DNA of 64,000 bases. It comes from an uncultured Lachnospiraceae bacterium (GTDB lineage: Bacteria > Bacillota > Clostridia > Lachnospirales > Lachnospiraceae). Below the pieces are notes generated by a model that saw nothing but the letters and a program-made list of their open reading frames with translations, did no database searches and had not been told where the DNA came from. The stretch lies in contig CAJUDY010000004.1 of assembly GCA_910584945.1 (NCBI GenBank), positions 62,001 through 126,000 on the forward strand, in the 5' to 3' direction. Of the stretch, positions 16,910 through 26,313 are shown piece by piece (positions within the stretch are counted from its first letter, which is position 1; each line of letters opens with the position of its first letter). A program made the translations under genes and the position numbers.

Positions 16910-18821
16910 GAGACAGAAGACTCCGGAATCAGCGGTGTTAAGAGGTTTCCTTCCGGTATGCCGGGAAGATCTCAATGAACTTCACATCCAGCAGCCGGAC
17001 TTTATCTATGTGATCGGGGACGCCTATGTGGATCATCCGTCTTTTGGCCCGGCCATCATCAGCCGGGTGCTGACCGCTCACGGCTATACGGTGGGGATCG
17101 TGTCCCAGCCGGACTACCGCGACAGGGACAGCGTCACGGTGCTTGGAGAACCGCGGCTTGGCTTTCTTGTGTCCGCCGGCAATATGGACTCCATGGTCAA
17201 TCATTATACGGCGGCGAAGAAGCACCGGCGTGCAGACCAGTACACCCCGGGCGGGGTGATGGGCAAAAGACCCGACCGGGCTACCATCGTCTACTGCAAT
17301 CTGATTCGGCAGACTTACAAAAAGACGCCGATCATCATAGGCGGCATCGAGGCCTCCTTACGCAGGCTGGCCCACTACGACTATTGGTCGGACGCCCTCA
17401 GGCGTTCCATTCTGCTGGAGAGCGGAGCGGATCTTATTTCTTACGGGATGGGAGAGCGGTCCATCGTGGCCATCGCGGAAGCTTTGGATGCAGGGATACC
17501 AGTACAGGAGCTTACCTATCTTCCGGGAACTGTCTGCAAGGTAAAGTCGCTGTCCGTACTTTCGGATTATCTGCTGCTGCCGTCCTATGAGGAACTGTTA
17601 AACGACCGAAAAGCTTATGCCAGGAGCTTTTATCTACAGTACTGCAACACGGACCCTTTTTCCGGAAAACGGCTGGTGGAAGCCTATTCGAAGGGGTGCT
17701 ATGTGGTGCAGAACCCGGCTTCCAAGCCCCTTTCCCAAGAGGAGATGGACGAGATCTACGGGCTTCCTTATCAGAGGACCTGGCATCCGATGTACGATTC
17801 GGCGGGGGGAGTTCCGGCGCTTTCGGAAGTGAAATTCAGCCTGGTCAGCTGCCGGGGATGCTTCGGGGGATGTTCCTTCTGTGCTCTGACCTTTCACCAG
17901 GGACGAATTGTCCAGACCAGAAGTCATGCGTCTCTTCTTGAAGAAGCCAGGCAGATGATAAAGGAGCCGGATTTCAAAGGCTATATTCACGATGTGGGCG
18001 GCCCGACCGCGAACTTCCGGGGACCTGCCTGCGAAAAGCAGCGGACCAAAGGCGCCTGTCCCGACCGCCAGTGCCTGTTTCCCAAGCCCTGCAAGAACCT
18101 GAAGGCAGACCACAAGGATTATCTGGCGCTCCTTCGGAAGCTTCGGGAACTGCCGGGCGTCAAGAAAGTGTTCATTCGTTCCGGCATTCGTTTTGACTAT
18201 GTGCTGGCGGACAAGAGCGGCCGTTTTCTGGAAGAACTGTGCCGTTATCATGTAAGCGGGCAGCTCAAAGTGGCTCCGGAACATGTAAGCGATCCGGTGC
18301 TTGCCTGTCTCGGCAAACCGGAACACGCCGTGTATGAGGAGTTTGTAAGACAGTACAAAAAGATGAATGAAAAGCTTCATTTGAAGCAGTATCTGGTTCC
18401 CTATCTGATGTCTTCCCATCCGGGAAGCACCATGAAAGAGGCGGTGAAGCTGGCGGAGTATTGCCGGGATCTGGGCTATATGCCCGAGCAGGTGCAGGAT
18501 TTTTATCCGACTCCCTCCACCCTGTCCACCTGTATGTATTACACCGGGCTGGACCCCAGGACCAAAAAGCCGGTCTATGTGCCGAAAAGCCTTCACGAAA
18601 AGGAGATGCAGCGGGCCCTGATTCAATACCGGAATCCAAAGAACCAGGAGCTGGTCAGAGAAGCGCTCCGACTGGCCAAGAGAGAAGATCTGATCGGGTA
18701 CGGCCCAAAGTGCCTGCTGCGTCCGGAGAGCAGGGAGCAGGCGCTTTCCTCCGGGAAGCCAAAGAGGACCGACCACAAAAAGAAAAAAACCATCCGGAAT
18801 CTGCACCCCAAAAAACGGTAG
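16902..18821 (+). CDS. ygiQ: YgiQ-family radical SAM protein
   Basis: A 639-residue radical SAM protein. The cluster-binding motif is C320-x3-C324-x2-C327 inside SCRGCFGGCSFCALTFHQGR. The N-terminal domain contains GDAYVDHPSFGPAIISRVL, a hallmark of YgiQ; the C-terminal region has VQDFYPTPSTLSTCMYYTG. Many members carry extra cysteines, here CPDRQCLFPKPC, possibly for a second cluster. The reaction is unknown. I start at ATG 16902 (GGAAAGGAA upstream) because an earlier in-frame start would lie within rsuA. The lysine-rich tail ends 48 nt before the next gene. Confidence 0.92.
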   Translation: MDKRQKTPESAVLRGFLPVCREDLNELHIQQPDFIYVIGDAYVDHPSFGPAIISRVLTAHGYTVGIVSQPDYRDRDSVTVLGEPRLGFLVSAGNMDSMVNHYTAAKKHRRADQYTPGGVMGKRPDRATIVYCNLIRQTYKKTPIIIGGIEASLRRLAHYDYWSDALRRSILLESGADLISYGMGERSIVAIAEALDAGIPVQELTYLPGTVCKVKSLSVLSDYLLLPSYEELLNDRKAYARSFYLQYCNTDPFSGKRLVEAYSKGCYVVQNPASKPLSQEEMDEIYGLPYQRTWHPMYDSAGGVPALSEVKFSLVSCRGCFGGCSFCALTFHQGRIVQTRSHASLLEEARQMIKEPDFKGYIHDVGGPTANFRGPACEKQRTKGACPDRQCLFPKPCKNLKADHKDYLALLRKLRELPGVKKVFIRSGIRFDYVLADKSGRFLEELCRYHVSGQLKVAPEHVSDPVLACLGKPEHAVYEEFVRQYKKMNEKLHLKQYLVPYLMSSHPGSTMKEAVKLAEYCRDLGYMPEQVQDFYPTPSTLSTCMYYTGLDPRTKKPVYVPKSLHEKEMQRALIQYRNPKNQELVREALRLAKREDLIGYGPKCLLRPESREQALSSGKPKRTDHKKKKTIRNLHPKKR

Positions 18822-18823
18822 GC

Positions 18824-18854
18824 GGCACTGGGAAGGCAGATGCGGAACTTTAAT
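18824..18854 (+). repeat. Dispersed 31-bp repeat, copy 1
   Basis: This stretch matches 24370-24400 at 27 of 31 positions, with the shared core GATGCGGAACTTTAAT. A shorter, more diverged copy lies at 55241-55263. Each copy ends just before a ribosome site. In another frame the sequence reads a tail GKADAEL before a stop. Confidence 0.6.
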
Positions 18855-18868
18855 TCAGGAGAGTTGTT

Positions 18869-19468
18869 GTGCAAAAAAAGCTGGAAAAAGGGACTTTTGG
18901 ATATCTGAACCGGAACAAAATCTATGTTTGGAAACGGGCGGCGCTGATGCTGTCCGTGCCCGTCGTGATCTTTCTCGCGGCATGGCTGGTGTGTAAGACC
19001 AGGGAGAACGTCATGACGGTGGTGGCCGTCGTGGGCTGCCTTCCCGGCTGCAATCAGGTGGTGCGGGCCATTCTGGCAAGCAGATATTCTTCTATCAATC
19101 AGGCGTTCTGGGAGCAGACGGAGGCGGCGAAGGGAAGGCTTCCGGTAGTCTACGAGAATGTATTTACTTCCTATGAGAAGAATTACTATGTGGACGTTAT
19201 CGCGGTATGCGGCAAGGAGGCGCTGGGGTATTCCAGCGATCCGAAGCTCAATCCCGAGGAGGCCGCCGCGCATATTCAGAAGATGCTTAAAAGCGGTTCC
19301 TATCAGCAGCAGGTCCGGATCGTAAAGGACCCGGAGATTTTTATCCGTCAGCTTAAGAAACTTGCGGATACGGACCCGGAACCGGTGTTCATCCGTGGAA
19401 ACGACCGCCGCCCGGACGTTACGCGGGAGGAGATGGTGGCGGACGTGATGAAGGCTTTTACCTTATAG
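18869..19468 (+). CDS. Conserved membrane protein of unknown function
   Basis: A 199-residue protein starting at GTG 18869 with CAGGAGAG upstream. Two adjacent hydrophobic segments (about residues 24-43 and 47-69, including VVAVVGCLPGCNQVV) form a membrane hairpin near the N terminus. The rest is a soluble domain with YVDVIAVCGKEALGYSSDPKLN and a helical C terminus. Similar proteins occur in Lachnospiraceae beside rluA-type genes, but I know no function. It is probably co-transcribed with the pseudouridine synthase 12 nt downstream. Confidence 0.65.
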   Translation: MQKKLEKGTFGYLNRNKIYVWKRAALMLSVPVVIFLAAWLVCKTRENVMTVVAVVGCLPGCNQVVRAILASRYSSINQAFWEQTEAAKGRLPVVYENVFTSYEKNYYVDVIAVCGKEALGYSSDPKLNPEEAAAHIQKMLKSGSYQQQVRIVKDPEIFIRQLKKLADTDPEPVFIRGNDRRPDVTREEMVADVMKAFTL

Positions 19469-19480
19469 AGGAGTGTATCC

Positions 19481-20488
19481 ATGAGACAGATTGTGGTGCA
19501 GGAGGCCGAGACGGGCCAGAGACTGGACAAGCTGTTGTCCAGATATCTGAAGGAGGCGCCCAAAAGTTTTCTGTACAAGATGCTTCGCAAAAAAAATATC
19601 ACATTGAACGGCAAAAAGGCGGACGGCAGCGAAAAAGTACGAACGGATGACGAGATCCGTATCTTTTTCTCGGATGAAACTTATGAAAAGTTCGCAGGAC
19701 AGCCGGGGCAAAAGCGCTCCGCCTACCCGGTGACCGATCTTAAAATCCTCTATGAGGACGATCATATTCTGCTGATCAATAAACCGGCGGGAATGCTGAC
19801 TCAGAAAGCAAACGCTTCGGACGTATCGCTGAACGAATATCTGCTGGGCTATCTGGAGCGGCAGGGAGCGCACCGTGAAGTTCCGGAAAATACCGTTCCG
19901 GTGAATTACCGCTTTCGGCCCTCGGTCTGTAACCGTCTGGACCGCAATACCAGCGGAATCGTCATCTGCGGCAAATCCGTCGCGGGGCTTCGGAAGATGT
20001 CGGAGCTTTTAAGGGACCGCACCTTGCACAAATACTACCAGTGTCTTGTAACCGGACGTGTGACAGAACCGCAGAAAATCAAAGGATTTTTGAAAAAAGA
20101 CCCGACCGGCAACAAAGTACAGATTCAGACAGAGAAAAGCGTGGGGGCGGATGAGATTGAGACCGAATACCGACCGCTTCATGTCTTTTCCGACAGCACC
20201 CTCCTGGAGGTGCTCCTGATCACCGGGCGGTCTCATCAGATCCGCGCTCATCTGGCTTCCCAGGGACATCCCATCATCGGAGATTATAAGTATGGGAATC
20301 GGCGGATCAATGAAGCTTATAAAAAGAGATACGGACTTTGCAGCCAGCTTCTGCACGCGGGGCGGCTGGTATTTCCGGAGCTGGAAGCCCCCTTTGAAGC
20401 GGTTTCCTGCCGGTGCTTTGAGGCAGCGCTTCCGCCGCTGATGAATCGCATCATTCAAGATGAAAAAGAAGAAAGGCAGGAGATGTGA
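19481..20488 (+). CDS. RluA-family pseudouridine synthase (RluC/RluD-like)
   Basis: A 335-residue protein with an N-terminal S4-like domain (GQRLDKLLSRYLKEAPKSFLYKML) and a catalytic domain. The active-site aspartate is in VCNRLDRNTSGIVICGKS. ITGRSHQIRAHLASQGHPIIGDYKYG is the conserved C-terminal block, quoted here in part as GRSHQIRAHLASQGHPI. Clostridial members are usually annotated as RluC/RluD-like, modifying 23S rRNA uridines; the target is not determined by sequence. It is followed three nt later by recU. Confidence 0.88.
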   Translation: MRQIVVQEAETGQRLDKLLSRYLKEAPKSFLYKMLRKKNITLNGKKADGSEKVRTDDEIRIFFSDETYEKFAGQPGQKRSAYPVTDLKILYEDDHILLINKPAGMLTQKANASDVSLNEYLLGYLERQGAHREVPENTVPVNYRFRPSVCNRLDRNTSGIVICGKSVAGLRKMSELLRDRTLHKYYQCLVTGRVTEPQKIKGFLKKDPTGNKVQIQTEKSVGADEIETEYRPLHVFSDSTLLEVLLITGRSHQIRAHLASQGHPIIGDYKYGNRRINEAYKKRYGLCSQLLHAGRLVFPELEAPFEAVSCRCFEAALPPLMNRIIQDEKEERQEM

Positions 20489-20491
20489 CGG

Positions 20492-21037
20492 ATGTCTACC
20501 TGGAATACCAGAGGCCTTCGGGGTTCCACCCTGGAGGATATGATCAACCGGACCAATGAAAAATACCGGGAGAAAGGGCTGGCGCTGATTCAGAAGGTGC
20601 CCACGCCCATCACGCCCATCAAGATCGACAAGGAGCACCGGCATATTACGCTGGCCTACTTTGACCAGAAGAGCACGGTGGACTATATCGGAGCCGTCCA
20701 GGGAATTCCGATCTGCTTTGACGCCAAAGAGTGTAATGTGAAGACCTTTCCCCTGCACAACGTCCATGAACATCAGGTGGCTTTTATGCAGGATTTTGAG
20801 CGCCAGGGGGGCAAAGCCTTCCTGATTATCCATTATACATCCGAGCAGAAATTCTACTATCTGCATGTCCGTCAGCTTCTTGGATTCTGGAACCGGGCAA
20901 GGGACGGCGGACGCAAAAGTTTCCGGATGGAGGAGCTTGATCCGTCGTACTTTTTTGACGCTTCCAATGGATTTCTGGTACCTTATCTGGAGCCGCTGTC
21001 AAGGGATCTGGAATCGGAGGTTGACATTCCTGGATGA
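20492..21037 (+). CDS. recU: Holliday junction resolvase RecU
   Basis: A 181-residue PD-(D/E)XK nuclease that cleaves Holliday junctions in Gram-positive bacteria. RGSTLEDMINRTNEKYREKG is the N-terminal signature. STVDYIGAVQGIPICFDAKE holds the catalytic D...E-x-K pattern, and FPLHNVHEHQ follows as in Bacillus RecU. The C-terminal NGRK-like element is GGRKSFR. It may be labelled a hypothetical protein in automatic annotation because identity to Bacillus RecU is modest. Its last codons contain the promoter of the his operon. Confidence 0.85.
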   Translation: MSTWNTRGLRGSTLEDMINRTNEKYREKGLALIQKVPTPITPIKIDKEHRHITLAYFDQKSTVDYIGAVQGIPICFDAKECNVKTFPLHNVHEHQVAFMQDFERQGGKAFLIIHYTSEQKFYYLHVRQLLGFWNRARDGGRKSFRMEELDPSYFFDASNGFLVPYLEPLSRDLESEVDIPG

Positions 21038-21048
21038 GGTGGTATAAT
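21021..21048 (+). promoter_or_regulatory. Strong sigma A promoter for the his operon
   Basis: Perfect TTGACA (21021-21026) and perfect TATAAT (21043-21048) with a 16-nt spacer. The -35 lies inside the end of recU. The predicted start is about 55 nt before hisZ. The leader contains a small GGTA/TACC hairpin but no terminator, T-box or his leader peptide that I can see. Confidence 0.8.
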
Positions 21049-21106
21049 ACACATATTGCCTTTAACAGGGTAGCGATTTACCATAATAAAGTGAAGGGAA
21101 CAGATC

Positions 21107-22297
21107 ATGTATCAACAGATTTTACATACTCCGGAAGGAGTGCGGGATATCTATAATGGAGAGTGTCGTCGGAAGAATTATGTGCAGGAAGTATTGCACG
21201 GGGTTCTTCACAGTTATGGCTACGAGGACATCCAGACGCCGACCTTTGAATTTTTCGATGTATTCAGCAAGGAAGTGGGGACCGTGGCGTCCAGAGAGCT
21301 GTATAAATTTTTTGATCGGGAGGGCAACACCCTGGTGCTCCGTCCGGATATCACGCCGTCCATCGCCCGGGCGGTGGCAAAGTATTTTGCCGAGGAGGAT
21401 ATGCCGGTCCGCCTGTGCTATGTGGCCAACACCTTCATCAACCACTCAGACTTTCAGGGGCGGTTAAAGGAGAACACCCAGCTGGGGGCGGAGCTTATAG
21501 GAGACGGCAGTGTGGAGGCGGACGCGGAGATGATCGCCCTGGTAGCAGAGTCTCTTCTGAAAACTGGACTGACGGAATTCCAGGTGAGTGTGGGACATGT
21601 GGATTTCTTTAAGAGTCTTCTCAGAGAGTCCAGACTGAACGAGGAGATGGAACTGGAGCTGAGGGAACTGATTTCCAACAAAAATATCTACGGCGTCCGG
21701 GAGCTTTTGGAACCGCTGCCCATTGCGGCAGGATTAAAGGAAGCCTTTGCGGCGATTCCGGATCTGTTCGGGTCCGTGGACATTCTGGAACGGGCGGACG
21801 CCTGTGCGGTGACGGAGGACGCCAAGCGCGCCCTGGAGCGTCTGCGCAGGATCTATGACCTGCTTGCGTGTTACGGATATGAAAAGTATATTACCTTCGA
21901 TCTGGGGGTCGTCAGCAAATATAAGTATTACACGGGCATCATCTTTCAGGCCTACACCTACGGGACCGGAGAGGCGGTGGCCAAGGGAGGAAGATACGAC
22001 ACCCTCATGGACCACTTCGGCAAACCGGCGCCGGCCACCGGGTTTGCGTTCGTGGTGGACCGGCTGATGAACGCCCTCTTAAGACAGAAGGTGGCGGTGG
22101 ATACGAAGGCGTCAAAAGTCATGATTGTATACCGGGCTTCCCAGGCAAAAGCGGCCATTTGGAAAGCCATGGAGCTTCGCGGTCAGGGCATGGCGGTGGA
22201 GTTGATGCCGGACCGGATCGGACGGGACTACAAAGCCTACGCCGGGAAGAATGAGATCGAGACCATCATCTATGCAGGAGAGGAGGACGCCTTATGA
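21107..22297 (+). CDS. hisZ: ATP phosphoribosyltransferase regulatory subunit HisZ
   Basis: A 396-residue HisRS-like protein. It begins HTPEGVRDIYNGECRRK and contains class II synthetase motif 2-like RLCYVANTFINHSDFQGRLKE. It lacks the C-terminal anticodon-binding domain of HisRS as usually recognised. HisZ activates the short catalytic subunit HisG, whose gene overlaps its stop by four nt. Together they catalyse the first step of histidine synthesis and mediate feedback control. The pairing with a short HisG confirms HisZ over a true HisS. Confidence 0.93.
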   Translation: MYQQILHTPEGVRDIYNGECRRKNYVQEVLHGVLHSYGYEDIQTPTFEFFDVFSKEVGTVASRELYKFFDREGNTLVLRPDITPSIARAVAKYFAEEDMPVRLCYVANTFINHSDFQGRLKENTQLGAELIGDGSVEADAEMIALVAESLLKTGLTEFQVSVGHVDFFKSLLRESRLNEEMELELRELISNKNIYGVRELLEPLPIAAGLKEAFAAIPDLFGSVDILERADACAVTEDAKRALERLRRIYDLLACYGYEKYITFDLGVVSKYKYYTGIIFQAYTYGTGEAVAKGGRYDTLMDHFGKPAPATGFAFVVDRLMNALLRQKVAVDTKASKVMIVYRASQAKAAIWKAMELRGQGMAVELMPDRIGRDYKAYAGKNEIETIIYAGEEDAL

Positions 22298-22929
22298 GAT
22301 ACCTGACCTTTGCCCTGGCAAAAGGGCGGCTTGCGAAAAAGAGCATGGAACTTTTCGGACAGATCGGGATCACCTGCAAAGAGATGGAAGACCCGGCTAC
22401 CAGAAAGCTGATCTTTGTCAATGAAGAATTGAAGCTTCGCTTTTTCCTGGCCAAAGCGCCGGATGTGCCGACTTATGTGGAGTACGGCGCCGCCGACGTG
22501 GGGATTGTAGGGAAAGATACGATTCTGGAGGAAGGCAGGAGGATGTACGAAGTGCTGGATCTTGGCTACGGAAAATGCCGGATGTGCGTCTGCGGGCCGG
22601 ATTCCGCCAGGGAGCTTTTGAAGCATCAGGAGCTGATCCGGGTGGCGACCAAGTATCCCCATATCGCCAAAGATTATTTTTATAATCAGAAGCATCAGAC
22701 GGTGGAGATCATCAAGCTGAACGGCTCCATCGAGCTTGCGCCCATCGTGGGTCTCTCGGAGGTGATCGTGGATATCGTGGAGACCGGATCGACCTTGAAG
22801 GAGAACGGACTGAAGGTACTGGAGGAAGTGTGCCCCCTGTCCGCCCGCATGGTGGTGAACCAGGTGAGCATGAAGATGGAGAATGAGAGGATTGGGAAGA
22901 TCATCAGTGAATTGAAGACGGTGATATGA
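22294..22929 (+). CDS. hisG: ATP phosphoribosyltransferase, short form
   Basis: A 211-residue catalytic subunit that joins ATP and PRPP. TFALAKGRLAKKSMELF and the PRPP loop VIVDIVETGSTLKENGL are visible. It lacks the C-terminal regulatory ACT-like domain of long HisG, consistent with the adjacent hisZ. It starts within the hisZ stop region (ATGA overlap). A 74-nt gap precedes hisD. Confidence 0.96.
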   Translation: MRYLTFALAKGRLAKKSMELFGQIGITCKEMEDPATRKLIFVNEELKLRFFLAKAPDVPTYVEYGAADVGIVGKDTILEEGRRMYEVLDLGYGKCRMCVCGPDSARELLKHQELIRVATKYPHIAKDYFYNQKHQTVEIIKLNGSIELAPIVGLSEVIVDIVETGSTLKENGLKVLEEVCPLSARMVVNQVSMKMENERIGKIISELKTVI

Positions 22930-23003
22930 TACAGCCACGCCGCTCCGTAACAACTGAAATTATATAAACTGAAAAGGTACAATCAGTAGGAGGTTAAATA
23001 ACT

Positions 23004-24296
23004 ATGCGAATCGTCAGTCTGGATGAGGAATCCAGGAGGGATATTCTGGACCGGCTGCTTCGGCGGAGTCCGAATAATTATGAGAGTTACAATGAGACGG
23101 TGACGGAGATCGTGGAACAGGTGCGGACGGAGGGAGACCGGGCGTTATTGGAGTATACGAACCGGTTTGACTGTGAAAGCATCGATGCTTCCAGTCTCCG
23201 GGTGACGGAGGAGGAAGTGAAGGAGGCGTATGCGCGCATCGATCAGCGTCTTCTTCAGACGATCCGGAAGGCGCTTGGCAACATCCGGACTTACCATGAG
23301 AAGCAGAAGCGGTACAGCTGGTTCGACACCACGCCGGAGGGGACGATGCTGGGGCAGAAGGTGACGCCCCTTCAGGCTGCGGGAGTCTATGTGCCGGGCG
23401 GGAAGGCGGTCTATCCTTCTTCGGTGCTGATGAACATCGTGCCGGCGCGGATTGCCGGGGTGGAGAAGATCATTATGGCAACGCCCTGTAACCGGCAGGG
23501 AAAGGTGAATCCGGCGGTGCTGGTAGCGGCGAAGGAAGCCGGAGCGGATGAAATCTATAAGATGGGCGGCGCTCAGGCGGTGGCGGCCATGGCTTTTGGA
23601 ACAGAGAGCGTGCCCAAAGTGGACAAGATCACAGGCCCCGGTAACATTTTTGTGGCCCTTGCCAAGAAGGCGGTGTCCGGATATGTAAGCATCGACTCCA
23701 TCGCCGGTCCCAGTGAGATCCTGGTGCTGGCGGACGAGACGGCGAATCCCAGGTTTATAGCGGCAGATCTTCTTTCCCAGGCGGAACACGACGAGATGGC
23801 CAGCGCCATCCTGGTGACCACCAGCCGGGAGCTGGCACAGAGAGTGTCGGAGGAAGCGGACGCTTTTGTAAAGAATCTGTCCCGGAAGGAGATCATCCAG
23901 AAGTCTCTTGACAACTACGGCTATCTTCTGGTAGCTGATACCAGGGAGGCGGCCCTTGAGACCGTGAATCTGATCGCCTCGGAGCATCTGGAGATTGTGA
24001 CGAAGAATCCTTTTGAGGATATGATGAAGGTGAAAAACGCGGGGGCGATCTTCCTTGGCGAACACAGCAGCGAGCCTCTTGGGGATTATTTCGCAGGACC
24101 GAACCATATCCTGCCCACCAACGGAACCGCCCGGTTCTTCTCCCCGGTCTCCGTGGATGATTTTGTAAAAAAATCCAGTATCGTCTACTATTCCAGAGAA
24201 GCGCTGGAACAGGTCCATGAGGACATCGAATACTTTGCGGAACAGGAGCAGCTGACGGCGCACGCCAACTCCATTCGGGTGCGCTTTAAAGACTAA
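23004..24296 (+). CDS. hisD: Histidinol dehydrogenase
   Basis: A 430-residue zinc enzyme that performs the last two oxidations of histidine synthesis. Key motifs: GVYVPGGKAVYPSSVLMN, the nucleotide-site region PKVDKITGPGNIFVALAKK, IDSIAGPSEILVLAD, and the zinc ligands within SQAEHDEMA and a C-terminal HANSIRVRF. Length is standard. A good TAGGAGG site lies upstream of ATG 23004. It is followed by a 117-nt non-coding gap that carries a dispersed repeat. Confidence 0.96.
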   Translation: MRIVSLDEESRRDILDRLLRRSPNNYESYNETVTEIVEQVRTEGDRALLEYTNRFDCESIDASSLRVTEEEVKEAYARIDQRLLQTIRKALGNIRTYHEKQKRYSWFDTTPEGTMLGQKVTPLQAAGVYVPGGKAVYPSSVLMNIVPARIAGVEKIIMATPCNRQGKVNPAVLVAAKEAGADEIYKMGGAQAVAAMAFGTESVPKVDKITGPGNIFVALAKKAVSGYVSIDSIAGPSEILVLADETANPRFIAADLLSQAEHDEMASAILVTTSRELAQRVSEEADAFVKNLSRKEIIQKSLDNYGYLLVADTREAALETVNLIASEHLEIVTKNPFEDMMKVKNAGAIFLGEHSSEPLGDYFAGPNHILPTNGTARFFSPVSVDDFVKKSSIVYYSREALEQVHEDIEYFAEQEQLTAHANSIRVRFKD

Positions 24297-24369
24297 AAAC
24301 AGCATCGGACTGGACAGCGCCCAGATGGATGAGCAGACGCGGAAGCGGCTGAGAATTCATCTAGACCCC

Positions 24370-24400
24370 GGCGCTGGAAAGGGAGATGCGGAACTTTAAT
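24370..24400 (+). repeat. Dispersed 31-bp repeat, copy 2
   Basis: This copy shares the core GATGCGGAACTTTAAT with copy 1 (18824-18854) and lies 14 nt before hisB. The preceding 24300-24400 reads open as a short frame ending GAGKGDAEL before a stop, like copy 1. It may be the decayed end of a larger element inserted between hisD and hisB. Confidence 0.6.
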
Positions 24401-24413
24401 AAGAGGACGAAGT

Positions 24414-25001
24414 ATGAGTAGAACAGCAACCATCGAACGCAACACAAAGGAGACAAAGATTTTTCTTTCTCTGAATCTGGACGGAAGCGGCAGGGCCAGT
24501 CTGGATACGGGGATCGGATTTTTCGATCATATGCTGGACGGCTTTGCAAGACATGGATTCTTCGATCTGGACGTGAAGGTGGACGGCGATCTGGAAGTGG
24601 ACTGCCACCATACGGTGGAGGATACAGGGATCGTATTCGGAACCGCCGTCCGGGAAGCCGTGGGCGATAAAAAGGGAATCCGCCGTTACGGAAGCTGCAT
24701 CCTGCCCATGGACGAGGTGCTGATTCTGTGCGCGGTGGACCTGTCCGGCCGTCCCTATTACCGGTCGGACGCTCGGTTTACCGTTTCAAAGCTCGGTGAT
24801 CTGGATACGGAGATGGTGCAGGAATTCTTCTATGCCGTCTCCTACAGCGCACAGATGAACCTTCATTTCCAGGTGCTGTCCGGCGGCAACAACCATCATA
24901 TCTGCGAGGGAATGTTCAAAGCCTTCGCCAAGGCGCTGGACATGGCCATATCCTTTGACGAACGGATCACAGACGTATTATCAACGAAAGGCAGTTTATA
25001 A
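24414..25001 (+). CDS. hisB: Imidazoleglycerol-phosphate dehydratase
   Basis: A 195-residue manganese enzyme. Its two metal-binding histidine motifs are visible: DHMLDGFARHGFFDL with DCHHTVEDTGI, and GGNNHHICEGMFKAFAKAL. It is the single-domain form without histidinol phosphatase. Translation starts at ATG 24414 with an AGAGG-type site. The hisIE-like gene starts two nt after its stop. Confidence 0.96.
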   Translation: MSRTATIERNTKETKIFLSLNLDGSGRASLDTGIGFFDHMLDGFARHGFFDLDVKVDGDLEVDCHHTVEDTGIVFGTAVREAVGDKKGIRRYGSCILPMDEVLILCAVDLSGRPYYRSDARFTVSKLGDLDTEMVQEFFYAVSYSAQMNLHFQVLSGGNNHHICEGMFKAFAKALDMAISFDERITDVLSTKGSL

Positions 25002-25003
25002 GA

Positions 25004-26245
25004 ATGAAAAGAAAATATTTGTTTCCGGTGATGCCTCTGAAAAACAGCATGTCTGGCGGACAGGAGGCTGTAAAGCTGGCAAAATATTACAGCGACAACG
25101 GTGCGGACGGCATTCTGATCTTTGACCTGTCGGAGAGAGACGAGGAGCATGAGGCCCATATTCTTCTGCTGAAAGAAATCTGCCGCGCAGCGGAGATTCC
25201 GGTGTACGCGGGCGGACACATCCGGAGAACGGAGGATGTGAAGAAGATTCTCTATGCCGGATGCGACAAAGCCATCCTGAATTTCGGCAGGGAGAGCAAT
25301 GTGGAAATGGCGGAAGAGGTGTCGAAACGCTTCGGAAGTGAGAAGATCGCTTTCAGTCTGTCTGACGAGTCCCAGCTTTCCCGCACTCTGGAAGAGTGGG
25401 GGAGCCTCCTTTTGTGGGCTGATTCGGACGGACGATGTCCTTATCAGGGGACGCTGCCGGTCGTCAGCCTGAGCGCGGCGTCGTCGGACGATGCGGTGAT
25501 CGACGTACTGTCCAACAAATGGGTAACCGGCATCGCCGCCGCGTATTTTTCCACGGCGACGGCGGATTTTATGGACCTGAAAGGAAAAGCGGCGGCCAGA
25601 GGCCTTCGGATGAATCTTCTGGAGAGCAGCTTTGCCTGGAGTGATTTAAAGCCGGGCAGAGACGGGCTGATCCCGGTTGTCGTCCAGGACTATAAGACTT
25701 CGGAAGTATTGATGCTGGCATACATGAACGAAGAGGCTTTCGACGCCACGCTTCAGACCGGAAAGATGACGTATTGGAGCCGCAGCAGAAACGAGCTCTG
25801 GACAAAAGGAATGACCAGCGGTCATTTTCAATATGTAAAGGCGCTGATGATTGACTGTGACAATGATACCATTCTGGCCAGGGTAAGCCAGGTAGGCACC
25901 GCCTGCCACACAGGCAACCGAACCTGCTTCTACCGGGAAATGGTAAGAAAAGAATATCATGACGCCAACCCTTTGAAGGTCTTTGAAAATGTCTATCAGA
26001 CGATTCTGGATCGGAAGCTTCATCCGAAGGAAGGCTCTTATACCAACTATCTCTTTGACAAAGGGATTGACAAGATTCTGAAAAAGGTGGGCGAGGAAGC
26101 GACGGAACTGGTCATCGCCGCCAAGAATTCGGACCCGGAGGAGATCAAGTATGAGTTGTCCGACTTTCTCTATCACGCTATGGTGCTTATGGCGGAACGT
26201 GGAGTGACCTGGGAGGACATCACCAGGGAACTGGCCAACCGATAA
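25004..26245 (+). CDS. hisI: Three-domain His protein: degenerate HisA/HisF-like barrel + HisI + HisE
   Basis: A 413-residue protein. Residues 1-205 resemble a HisA/HisF barrel (AKYYSDNGADGILIFDLS; PVYAGGHIRRTEDVKKILYAG). Residues about 222-320 are HisI, the phosphoribosyl-AMP cyclohydrolase, with CHTGNRTCFYR and the metal region DCDND. Residues about 326-413 are HisE, the phosphoribosyl-ATP pyrophosphatase, with KKVGEEATELVIAAKN. The barrel seems to lack the catalytic aspartates at strands 1 and 5, so I infer a structural or binding role. hisA, hisF, hisH and hisC are not in the window. The call for HisI and HisE is firm; the N-terminal assignment is good. Confidence 0.9.
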   Translation: MKRKYLFPVMPLKNSMSGGQEAVKLAKYYSDNGADGILIFDLSERDEEHEAHILLLKEICRAAEIPVYAGGHIRRTEDVKKILYAGCDKAILNFGRESNVEMAEEVSKRFGSEKIAFSLSDESQLSRTLEEWGSLLLWADSDGRCPYQGTLPVVSLSAASSDDAVIDVLSNKWVTGIAAAYFSTATADFMDLKGKAAARGLRMNLLESSFAWSDLKPGRDGLIPVVVQDYKTSEVLMLAYMNEEAFDATLQTGKMTYWSRSRNELWTKGMTSGHFQYVKALMIDCDNDTILARVSQVGTACHTGNRTCFYREMVRKEYHDANPLKVFENVYQTILDRKLHPKEGSYTNYLFDKGIDKILKKVGEEATELVIAAKNSDPEEIKYELSDFLYHAMVLMAERGVTWEDITRELANR

Positions 26246-26313
26246 CAGGTATGATTTGAAAAAAAATTCATAGAATGCCAGTAAGGAGACAAGATCACAA
26301 GAAGGAGCAGGCT

